Shown here piece after piece: positions 10,750 through 19,484 of a DNA stretch of 64,000 nt. This DNA is from Candidula unifasciata. Lineage: Eukaryota > Mollusca > Gastropoda > Stylommatophora > Geomitridae. Both the position numbers and the translations under genes were made by a program. Within the stretch, counting starts at the first letter, position 1, and the number at the start of each line of letters is the position of its first letter. The stretch is taken from positions 1,008,882-1,072,881 of the forward strand of contig CAJHNH020002668.1 of NCBI GenBank assembly GCA_905116865.2, written 5' to 3'. A model generated the notes under the pieces. The model was not told the DNA's origin. It ran no database searches and saw nothing but the letters and a program-made list of their open reading frames with translations.

Positions 10750-11303
10750 GCTAAAGAAGAAGAAGACGACGACGACGACAACGAAGAAGAAAAAGAAGTA
10801 GCAGCAGAAGAAAAAAAAAGAAAAAGAAGAAGAAGAAGAAGAAGAAGAAGAAGAAGAAGAAGAAAAAGAAGAAGAAGAAGAAGAAGAAGAAGAAGAAGAA
10901 GAAGAAGAAGAAGAAGAAGAAGAAAAAAAAAAAAGAAGAAGAAAAAGAAGAAGAAGAAAAAGAAGAAGAAGAAGAAGAAGCAGAAGAAGAAGAAGAAGAA
11001 GAAGAAGAAGAAGAAGAAGAAGAAGAAGAAGAAGAAGAAGAAGAAGAAGAAGAAGAAGAAGAAGAAGAAGAAGAAGAAGAAGAAGAAGAAGAAGAAGAAG
11101 AAGAAGAAGAAGCAAAAGAAGAAGAAGAAGGAGAAATAGAAGAAGAAGAAATAGAAGAAGAAGAAGAAAAAGAAGAAGAAGAAGCAAAAGAAGAAGAAGC
11201 AAAAGAAGAAGAAGAAGGAGAAATAGAAGAAGAAGAAATAGAAGAAGAAGAAGAAGAAGAAGAAGAAGAAGAAGAAGAAGAAGAAGAAGAAGAAGAAGAA
11301 GAT
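10750..11303 (+). repeat. (GAA)n tract
   Basis: About 550 bp, with a gacgacgac start, following directly on the 3' end of a LINE fragment. In transporter sense it starts about 95 bases after the exon F donor. Confidence 0.97.
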
Positions 11304-11397
11304 CAGAAGAGAAAGAACAATTAAACATGTAGCTATATTTCTGTATCAACCTTTATATCCCCAAAATAATGTGTAGCTAATAAAACACACAGATTAC

Positions 11398-11562
11398 CTG
11401 TGATAGTACTAATCTCTTGCGACGTTTTGTTGAACTGAGTCTCCATATATTTCTGACCGAAGGCAAACGAGCCAGAGAAAGCAAATCCTTCGATGCAGGC
11501 AAAAATTAAAGACAGCACGAAGATAGGCTGACGAAAACATCGTCCTAATGACTTAGGTAAGT
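11398..11562 (-). CDS. SLCO-like transporter exon F, TM7
   Basis: The exon encodes DLPKSLGRCFRQPIFVLSL and then the end of TM7 and FAFGQKYMETQFNKTSQE, matching the family pattern FPK-L-R-L-NP-F followed by K-E-QF before TM8. Acceptor TTACGCATAG, donor GTAATC, phase 1 in and out. A 550-bp TTC-rich array (sense strand) starts about 90 bases after the donor. Confidence 0.95.
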
Positions 11563-11679
11563 CTATGCGTAAGAAAAAGAAATCATTAAAAATGGCCACA
11601 CAAAAAATGAGCAAAACAAATATTTTTAAAAACAGTTAACGTGATAGTGAGTTTTATTTTCGTATGTAAACTTAGAGTA

Positions 11680-12065
11680 GAAGTTGGGATGGCGCAGTAG
11701 CTGGTCACTCGTCTGCTTCCCTTAAAGACTTGCGTTTGAATCCGTGTCGTCTAAAAATCGACCAGGTCGAGCCGGCCAAAAATGGGTACCGCGAAATGTC
11801 CTGGTATGTAAAAGCGATCGATGCGATGGTGACCACATCACACATCTGGCATTGTAATGTCAAAGACCTTTAACCCCGCCTTCAGGCCTATCTGGCATAT
11901 AGTGCTTGACTTAGATTTTCTTAGACTAATCGACACTCAAGGGGTGATGTAGTCAACAGCACGCCAGTAGCCTTTACTTCCCAAGACGTTGCCTGCTACC
12001 CACTCGAGGCTCTACCTAGGAGCCATGGTCAACTTTGAAAAACAGTTCGGCTTCGTCTAACCGCA
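11680..12065. mobile_element. Two SINE family 1 copies, plus then minus
   Basis: 11685-11900 is a diverged plus copy (atggcgcagtagctggtcac, then tttgaatccgtgtcg, aaatgggtaccgcg). 11900-12060 is a minus copy (ggggtgatgtagtcaacagc, cctttacttcccaag, ctaggagccatggtc). They meet tail to tail. Confidence 0.65.
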
Positions 12066-12334
12066 ACACCCCACAGGTTCCCAGTCCACATGGTGGCTTC
12101 AGTATTTGTAGAAATTTACCTAATGCTTCTAGGTCGACCCAGCCCTAATGTAACAATTATCCTTGGAAAATTTATGTTGGTGCTGTCAGCTATAACTTGT
12201 GAAAAAACACAACTATCTACAATCAAGGAGGCACAACAGCACTCAGTTTCCGATACACATTCGATCAGTTTATTCCGCCCGATTCTTCTATTCGATTCCG
12301 TTACAGTTATTCGATTATAGCCATTGCTGCTCAC

Positions 12335-12910
12335 TTCTGCAACAATTTTCCAACGATCATTCATACAATGTTGAATACAATAATTCTCCAACGATCATAC
12401 ACACAATGTTGAAAACAATAAATCTCCAACGATCTTTCACTCAATGTTGAATACAATAATTCCCCAACGATCATACACACAATGTTGAAAACAATAAATC
12501 TCCAACGATCATTCACTCAATGTTGAATACAATAATTCTCCAACGATCATACACACAATGTTGAATACAATAATTCTCCAACGATCATACACACAATGTT
12601 GAATACAATAATTCTCCAACGATTATTCACACAATGTTGAATACAATAATTCTCCAACAATCATTTACACAATGTTGAATACAAAATTCTCTAACGATCA
12701 TTCACACAATGTTGAATACAATAATTCTCCAACGATCATTCACACAATGTTGAATACAATAATTCTCCAACGATTATTCACACAATGTTGAATATAATAA
12801 TTCTCCAACGATCATTCACACAATGTTGAATACAATAATTCTCCAACTATCATTCCCACAATGTTGAATACAATAAATCTCCAACGATCATTCACACAAT
12901 GTGGAATACA
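12335..12910 (+). repeat. Minisatellite, 38-bp unit, about 15 copies
   Basis: Unit starts caacgatcattcacacaatg and ends ttgaatacaataattctc. It lies in the transporter intron between exons E and F. Confidence 0.95.
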
Positions 12911-12984
12911 CTTCAGTTAAACTACATCGAAAACATTACAACCGTCTTTCTTAAACCCAGGTAAGCAACTGACCACGAGCTTAC

Positions 12985-13320
12985 TTCTGACTTTTCCTCG
13001 TTCATCTGGGATTTTTTTTACGTGGACTTGGACTTTAGTAATTCCCCCTACTCTCTGGGTAGTGAGATCGGCGCCCGTGTGCATTGTTGCGCACGTAAAA
13101 AAAAAAATCTCTTGGCAGTTAGAAACCGAAAAGAGTAGCCTAACGCCGCTGCCCATGCAAAAATTTGGAGTTAAAAATCTACCCAAATTATTTTAGCATC
13201 CTCGCCGGTGCTACAGAGACTGTGCACTGTGCTGAGCTTCTTCGGACTCAGACTTGACTTCGCAGAAGAGCTGAGCACTTATGGGTTACTACCGTGTGCC
13301 ATGATGTTGATCCATTGTTC
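12985..13320 (+). repeat. Dispersed repeat R2
   Basis: Shares tgcattgttgcgcacgtaaa, tttggagttaaaaatctacc, catcctcgccggtgc and gcacttatgggtta with 22965-23300 (plus) and 56430-56770 (minus). About 330 bp. In two copies most of it is open in one frame, but the third copy has stops there, so it is probably not coding. Confidence 0.75.
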
Positions 13321-13471
13321 AAACCTCAAACTTCAAATCTCGTTCATCTCCCCAGCTCAGAATGTCCCCTGTCATCTCTTGCAGGGTTTCTGTTCAGCTT
13401 GCTGTGAGCCTAGGTCTTCTGAAGAAGAACAAGAAGCAACGACTTAACTCTTACAAAAATGCAACACTTAC

Positions 13472-13702
13472 CAGTTAGCATCACCCGCAGAGATGTGGTC
13501 TCTGTCGTTTCCGGAAGGTTCCGAGTTTTTAACTTGCGCATGTGTCTGGGAAAGAACATGATTGGCACGGAGCAGACGATACAGGCCAGTCCGATGATAG
13601 AAAAACCGAGCCACCAGGCACCGACCCATCTCTGGTCGTGTTTGGACATGTTGGTTTCTGGGGAGGATCCGGCGAAATTTGGGATGGTGATGCTGATTGC
13701 AA
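13472..13702 (-). CDS. SLCO-like transporter exon E, TM6 with OATP signature
   Basis: The exon starts VAISITIPNFAG, then has DQRWVGAWWLGF, which is the OATP/SLCO superfamily signature (D-x-RW-V-GAWW-x-GF), followed by TM6 (SIIGLACIVCSVPIMFF) and the start of the large cytoplasmic loop (PRHMRKLKTRNLPE). Acceptor CTACCTTTAG, donor GTAAGT, phase 1 both sides. A GTA/GTG-type low-complexity tract abuts the acceptor. Confidence 0.97.
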
Positions 13703-13704
13703 CT

Positions 13705-14356
13705 AAAGGTAGTTTAGTAGTGATAGTTGTAGGAGTAGGAGAATTAGTCGTGGTAGCAGTGGTAGTCGTAGTAGTAGTATGAGTAATGATTACAGTGGTA
13801 GTTGCAATGGTAGTTGTAGTAGTATTAGTAGTGATGATGTTGGTTGTAACAGTGGCAGTAGGAGTATTGATGATACTTGTAGTAGCAGTGGTAGTAGTAG
13901 TAGAAGTGATGGTGGTAGTAAAAGTGGTAGTTTCAGTATAAGTAGTCGACAGTGGTTCCAGCAGGGGTGTTGGTGGTTGTTGTAGTGGTGGTGGTAGTAG
14001 TTATGATGATGGTGGTAGCAGAAGTGGTAGTGCTGTTAGTAGTAATAATAGCAGTAGTATAAGTGGTGGTAGTAGTAATAGTATCAGGTAGTGGTGATGT
14101 GGTAGTAGTAGTGGCAGTAGCAGTAGTAGTATTAGTATTGATGATAGCAGTAATAGCAGTGGTAGTAGTAGTAGCAGTAACATTACTGCTACTGACGTTA
14201 GTAGTACTACTACTACTACCAGCAGTGATAGTAGTAGTAGTATTAGTAGTGATGACAGTGGTAGTAGCAGTGGTATTAGTAGTAGTATTAGAAGGGATGG
14301 TGATGGTGGTGGTGGTGGTGGTAGTAGTAGTAGCAGTGGTGGTGGTTCTGGTAGCT
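13705..14356 (+). repeat. Imperfect (GTA/GTG)n low-complexity tract
   Basis: About 650 bp of mixed GTA, GTG, GCA and GAT triplets filling most of the intron between exons D and E. Confidence 0.93.
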
Positions 14357-14449
14357 ACTACCAGAGCTGGCGGGACAGGCAATGCCACTGTCCATGTTTA
14401 TTTGTTCGCGGTTCGTGACTCACTGATGTGACTTTAGATTGGTGTGTAG

Positions 14450-14560
14450 TGAGCTAAAAGGCTACTGAATGATGTAGCAATGAAAGGTGTCGCTATGGTG
14501 TGGATTGAGCTAAAAGGCTACTGAATGATGTAGCAATGTACGGTGTCGCTATGGCAAACT
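14450..14560 (+). repeat. 58-bp direct duplication
   Basis: gagctaaaaggctactgaat then gatgtagcaatg and ggtgtcgctatgg occur twice in a row. Confidence 0.85.
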
Positions 14561-14666
14561 GTTTTATTTGTAACCAGCCAATCGGAGGTTGAATTTTGAA
14601 TAGCTTTCTTACATGAAGCAGCGTATGTTTTGTCATTTGTCACAATCCAGCTTTAGCGACTCTTAC

Positions 14667-14753
14667 CTTTCAGGTCTACAGGGAGAGAACTGGAGAAACT
14701 ACCCAGAAATAGAGCAACTGGGGGTCCTAACAGCATGGCGGTAAATGAGGCGC
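14667..14753 (-). CDS. SLCO-like transporter exon D, TM5
   Basis: An 87-base exon encoding ASFTAMLLGPPVALFLGSF and a short hydrophilic end. The GP-x-x-x-FLLG pattern is the family's TM5 signature. The acceptor is TTTTACTCCAG, the donor GTAAGA, and the phases fit both neighbours. The exon is too short to appear in a long-ORF search. Confidence 0.9.
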
Positions 14754-15219
14754 CTGGAGTAAAATCACAAAAATGAGACTGCAGTTAAATTGGAGCATAC
14801 ATTATAAACAAATAAATAAATAAACTATAAAAACATAAATAATATACAAATAAATTTACATTATGTGGTAGCAAATCCTTTCAGAACGCGCCGCTCACAC
14901 ACAATGAATAAACGAAATACAAATTGGATTCCTGGCTACTTCGCAATCATCATATGCCCCAATTTAAATATGCTCTACCATTGAACGGGGTGTATGGGGG
15001 TTTCTCCTGTTTGAATGTCAGCCGGAATAGTGGCTATAGAAATCGTCGGGTGTCAATATTTCAAACTGTAATCCATAAAGGAGACATTTTGAAAACATCT
15101 CATTTACTCAGACAGAAATGCCAGACATTTTCATAGCTTGTATGACACAAACTTCAAGGTACCGGAGTTCAAACAACGAACTAAATAATCTATGAAACGA
15201 ATCAACTATTCCACCAACT

Positions 15220-15345
15220 AGTTATTTAACTCAACACCGAACCCAATACACCACCCACTCATCCAAATAAGCAGCCAAACATCCAAACAACAATCTAACC
15301 ACCCAACTAACCAACTAACCAGTCAACTAACCAACTAACCAGTCA
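15220..15345 (+). repeat. Imperfect CCAACTAA-type short tandem repeat
   Basis: Runs such as ccaactaaccaactaacc with gtcaactaacc variants, plus looser atccaaacaa units. Confidence 0.7.
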
Positions 15346-15383
15346 ATCTCCTAACTCCAGACAACATCGGAAAAGACCCTTAC

Positions 15384-15674
15384 CTAGCAACAGAGCCGAA
15401 CGATTTTTGTTGACAATGTTACTCTCGATGTAATATGTCAGCAGCGGGATTCTGTAAGACTTCACAGCGCCGCCAATCATTGAGCAGAACACCAGCAAAT
15501 AAAATACCCACGAAACTGAACGGGACGAGCTCGAATCTCCAGATAAAGCCGGGACAAATGAGGAAGAGTTTGTAGAAGCTAAGACTGAGTTTGTCCATGT
15601 TGGGAAGCTAGAATCACAGAGGTACTTCGCAGAATTGTCCTGGAGGTCACTAGTGGTCGTCTGTAGACCAGGAG
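15384..15674 (-). CDS. SLCO-like transporter exon C, extracellular loop and TM4
   Basis: The exon encodes a Ser/Thr/Asn-rich loop with several possible N-glycosylation sites (for example NSS) and two cysteines region, then SWVFYLLVFCSMIGGAVKSY (TM4) and YYIESNIVNKNRSALLLG, equivalent to the conserved segment before TM5 in OATPs. Acceptor TTTCGCAG, donor GTAAGG, 291 bases, phase 1 in and out. Confidence 0.94.
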
Positions 15675-15724
15675 CTGCGAAATTTATAATTTGTAAATAC
15701 ATACAAGTTTAAAAAAAAGAAGCT

Positions 15725-15960
15725 ATCTACATAACCTTTACAGGACGATGCAGAACCAACTCTCAGTTTTTTTTTTTTTTTTTTAAATAGCTATTTGTGA
15801 TTTTGCTAGACAATTTTACCTTCATTGCCACATAAACGCTCGGTTCTAAATCTCACTGTTGAAATCAAAGCAAACCGGTCTGCTGTCAAATCGCCGGCAG
15901 CTGGAGCCGAACCGGACACCCCAGAATTACGACGAGCGTTCGCAATGCCCATTTAGTGGG
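15725..15960 (-). mobile_element. tRNA-derived SINE, family 2
   Basis: Second copy of the 100-345 element: acctttacaggacgatgcag, cgccggcagctggagccgaa. Part of its head is decayed. Confidence 0.65.
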
Positions 15961-16590
15961 TGACAATAAAAAAGTATAAACAGGAGTAACGACCCATGAC
16001 ATCCCATTGTCACATGGGTCATACCGTGCAGAACATATATTTTCATTCATCAAATGATGCTCAGTCAACGCGTGCTAAACACTTCGTAAGTTTGTTTATG
16101 AAGGGTTCGATTTTGCAGTTAAGGCTTTCAGTATGAGCGGGCTAGTCTCCCTCCAACACTACCTAATCGACTTTTTACGACATGCATGGTTGATTGTAAT
16201 GTTACAATACTTTGCTTTCCTCGTCAGCGATCATAGAATACCTAAATGGGAACATAATTGAATGTAGATTCGTTTCTTTAGGTTTCTGGGTTGTCTCTGG
16301 AGCTACGAAATTTCCTGTTTTGTGCGACGCTCTTGGTGGACAAAAAACGGCTCTGCGAGAGAGACCGAGATATATGGTGTAATGAAATCGATTGAGATCT
16401 CCAACTTCTAAACTTCTTTTAAACTTTATAAGTCAGAGCACAAAACAACCGCTGACAGGATCGACACTCACGGCCTAATGTGATCAGAACCTTGCACAGA
16501 TCCGACTTATACTGCGATTCTCTGACCCACTCCTCTCCTCGCTCAAATTTATCAGCCTTCACATGTCTAATTGTGTCTTCTGCTTCTTTT
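15961..16590. other. No gene recognised (transporter intron)
   Basis: Non-repetitive, no exon-like segment seen in the intron between exons B and C. Confidence 0.55.
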
Positions 16591-17100
16591 TTTGTCAATA
16601 TCTGCTAAGCCGCTAGGCTTCGCAGTTCATCAGACGATCGGCAGCCGAGCCAGGGCCCGCTCAGTCGCTTGATATGCCGTGATGTTTTGCTGTCTCAGGG
16701 TGTCAGTGACTCCTTCAATCCATATTCTACTCGGTCTTCCCCTGCCTTTTGATGTTTAGATTTTCAGGTTGCACGCTCTTGCTGCTGGCGTTGTTGGTTT
16801 CATTCTCATTAGATGGCCAAACCATTTCATTCTTTGTTTATCAAGAAATTTGACGGTGGGTATTGTTCCAACGGTTCTTGTGATCACGTCTTTTCTTACT
16901 CGATCTCTTCTGGTTTTATTCACTGGCATTTTCAAACATCTCATCTCACAGATAATTAGTTTTCTTTCATGCTCTTTTGTCAATGTCTAAGTCTGTCACT
17001 GATAGCATAAAGTCGGTCCAAATATTGTATTTATAAACTGAATTGTGTCTTCAGATTACCCCATTCAAGACCTTTCTATTTTCAGTCTGTGGCCCTTACC
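16590..17100 (-). pseudogene. Non-LTR retrotransposon 3' fragment
   Basis: Minus-strand reading shows ERKLIICEMRCLKMPVNKTR, KQRMKWFGHLMRMKP and, after a frameshift, a GRPSRIWIEG-type motif: the same RT C-terminal region as in the element at 7977-10125. Several frame breaks are present. Confidence 0.8.
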
Positions 17101-17109
17101 TCTACCTTG

Positions 17110-17518
17110 GACTTCAGATACGGTTAGCATTCTATGTAGTAATCATTCTTAATTCAACATTCTAAGTGGTGATCATTCTTAATTCAACATTCTGAGTGGT
17201 GATCATTTTTAATTCACCATTCTAAGTAGTAATCATTCTTAATTCAACATTCTAAGTGGTGATAATTCTTAATGCAACATTCTAAGTGGTGATCATTCTT
17301 AATTCAACATTCTGAGTGGTGATCATTTTTAATTCACCATTCTAAGTAGTAATCATTCTTAATTCAACATTCAACATTCTAAGTAGTAATAATTCTTAAT
17401 TCAACATTTAACATTCTAAGTAGTAATCAGTCTTAATTGAACATTCTAAGTGGTGATCATTCTTAATTCAACATTCTAAGTAGTAATCATTCTTTATTCA
17501 ACATTTAACATTCCAAGT
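17110..17518 (+). repeat. Minisatellite, 30-bp unit, about 13 copies
   Basis: Unit aattcaacattctaagtggt followed by gatcattctt. Some copies have an extra caacatt. Confidence 0.95.
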
Positions 17519-17812
17519 GGGAATGGCTAATGAAATTGGACAACTATTTACAGCTATCCTAAAAAGGCAGTCAATGTTCTTTGACCATGGGATGAAAAGA
17601 GAGACATTCAAGAACATCGTGACTACTGAAAAGATTAATGGTAGAGGAGACAGAGGCAGACCGAAACAAACACTGATTGACGACTTGAAGCAATGGCACG
17701 GATGAGTAATACCAGTGGATTTGATTCAAAAAATAAACCACCGAGATCTGTGGAGAGACATGAGCGCCTACACCGCTGGGCAGGGCACGTGATGATGATG
17801 ATGATAAGAATC
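17515..17812 (+). pseudogene. Non-LTR retrotransposon 3' end with (GAT)n tail
   Basis: The frame reads RETFKNIVTTEKINGRGDRG and RPKQTLIDDLKQWHG, the family's R-GRP-W-DD tail, then decays and ends at a short (GAT)n run (17791-17805). A second copy of the same 3' end is at 55800-56025. Confidence 0.75.
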
Positions 17813-17948
17813 AACCTCGAAGCAAACCGTGCATATTCAAAGGTGCTCAGTCTCTCGCAGCAAACGTCATAAAGTGTAGATGCTGACCGCCCTTGTATCT
17901 GATACGCAATAATGCATGGTACAGATACATCATTGAAAGTTTCCTTAC

Positions 17949-18128
17949 CTGAAGTGTCCTGCCATACCCTGGGTGTCTCCAGTCTCCCGAGCGCCATGGC
18001 GAGGGTGGCCAGACCAAAGAGAAGGCCTGAGACTGACAGGAACACGGGGATGTGGGTGTACTTGCCCAGATGGCTTCCGAGAATCACGAACACCAAGTAG
18101 CCGATCTCATTACTGCTCAATATAAACC
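17949..18128 (-). CDS. SLCO-like transporter exon B, TM2-TM3
   Basis: The exon begins FILSSNEIGYLVFV, matching the family motif around EIGN/EIGY at TM2, then passes through SHLGKYTHIPVFLSVSG into TM3 and ends WQDTS plus one base. Acceptor is TATGTAG, donor GTAAGG. Junctions to both neighbours are phase 1. The first 20 bases of this exon and its acceptor are tandemly repeated in the upstream intron (18129-18345). Confidence 0.95.
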
Positions 18129-18345
18129 CTACATACAGAACATATGGGAAAGTCCATTACTGCTCAATATAAACCCTACATACAGAACATATGGGGAAGT
18201 CCATTACTGCTTAATATAAACCCTACATACAGAACATATGGGAAAGTTCATTACTGCTCAATATAAACCCTACATGTAGAATATTGGGGTAGTTCATTAC
18301 TGCTCAATATAAACCCTACACACAGAACATATGTTGAAGTTCATT
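18129..18345 (+). repeat. Minisatellite derived from exon B acceptor, 47-bp unit, about 5 copies
   Basis: Unit attactgctcaatataaacc then ctacatacagaacatatggg and aaagtcc. The first 20 bases are the antisense of exon B's start, and the next bases its acceptor. The array continues after a small LINE insertion to about 18560 with decayed units. Confidence 0.92.
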
Positions 18346-18348
18346 ACT

Positions 18349-18482
18349 TCATTCATTCATTCAGTAGCATGTCCCTCGCGGAACCTCGCTGCCATAACAA
18401 CCCTCCGGAAAACCTTCCTATCATGAGCAAGATGTCCTGCGTCTGATACACCCATCTGGAGATCATCTGCCACATCCTGCAC
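18349..18482 (-). mobile_element. Extremely 5'-truncated LINE copy with 11-bp TSD
   Basis: This 134-bp segment is the reverse complement of the last part of the LINE at 27320-28937, including the shared end with the (ATGA)n tail. It is flanked by agttcattact at 18338-18348 and 18483-18493, an exact 11-bp target-site duplication. It sits inside the exon-B-derived minisatellite. Confidence 0.85.
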
Positions 18483-18764
18483 AGTTCATTACTGCTCAGT
18501 ATAAACCTACATACAGAATACATGGGAAAGTACATTATAACTCAGTATAAACTCTTCGCATTGAACAAATAGTATAAGCTTAGCTAAACCTTTTGTATAC
18601 CAGACTTCGTGGGTCAAAATATACACTAAACAAAATTAGTTAAATAATACAATATTCTTACAACTTTGACCTAGAATAAGTTTAGCTGAGTTTCAACAAC
18701 CGACATCACATCACTTCATTATGATGGAGGACAGAATTACGAAGTACGACATATTTGTGGTAGA

Positions 18765-19025
18765 GGCCGTGGTGTAGCGGCAGCACGCTGGCCTGCCGAT
18801 CCGAAGGTCGTGGGTTCAGGCCCTGACGGAGCCGGACGTTTTTCAAATATGAACTTGACTTCCAGGTCGGCACAGCCTTAAATGGGTACTAGATAATTTC
18901 CTGGGAAGTAAAGGTGGTCGGCATGATGTTAATCACATTAACCACCGAGTGCCGTTTGGTCTACAAAATATAGGTCTAGCCCTATACGCCTGGGAGGCGT
19001 GGAAAAGGGTCCTTTACTTTACTCT
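18765..19025 (+). mobile_element. tRNA-derived SINE, family 1 (full-length-like)
   Basis: The head has a box-A-like ggtgtagcggcagcacgc and box-B-like ggtcgtgggttcaggccc. The body has aaatgggtac, gaagtaaaggtggtcggc, accgagtgccgtttggtcta and tataggtctagccctata, and it ends ttta. Similar bodies recur throughout the window, in both orientations. Confidence 0.85.
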
Positions 19026-19352
19026 AATTCATATTTGTATCTATATTCCCTATTGAGAATTGTGAATCTGCAACCATGGTCCTGCAAGAACAGCAAGTTA
19101 AACGGGCTGTATTCTAACAAGAACACTACGCGAGTAGCCAAAGAAGAAGAATAAACCAACACAGAACTGGTGTCGTCAGCCGCTACACGCTGCGGGATTT
19201 ACTGAGAAGGGGATCCGAGGACTTAAGGACTGAGTGGTTCGACTTACAATGAGGATAATCTGTAGAATAACTTATGAACTCAGTGGTTCTACGTGTAGTG
19301 GGGATAATCTGTCGAGTAACTAACTATTTTTGTATCCGAAACTGCCACCAAC

Positions 19353-19484
19353 CTGTTTTGCTGCTGGAAATACCAAGATGGCGCTCTATTGACGTGACCT
19401 GAGATCCCAGAAAACTGGAGAGAGTAATCATCCAGATTCCGGCAACTCCGTAAGTTACGACAAACACGTTGAGATTGGCCAGAC
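19353..19484 (-). CDS. SLCO-like transporter exon A, TM1 and first extracellular loop
   Basis: The exon encodes LANLNVFVVTYGVAGIWM (TM1), then a segment ending ERHLGISSSKTG, which corresponds to the family's conserved IEKRF-ISS--SG region. It enters in phase 1 (acceptor CCCGCAG) and leaves in phase 1 (donor GTTGGT, weaker than the others). Its first 28 bases are homologous to the repeat unit of the minisatellite that starts immediately upstream (19485 onward), so this acceptor is the exon-proximal member of a long tandem series of near-identical acceptors. Confidence 0.93.
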
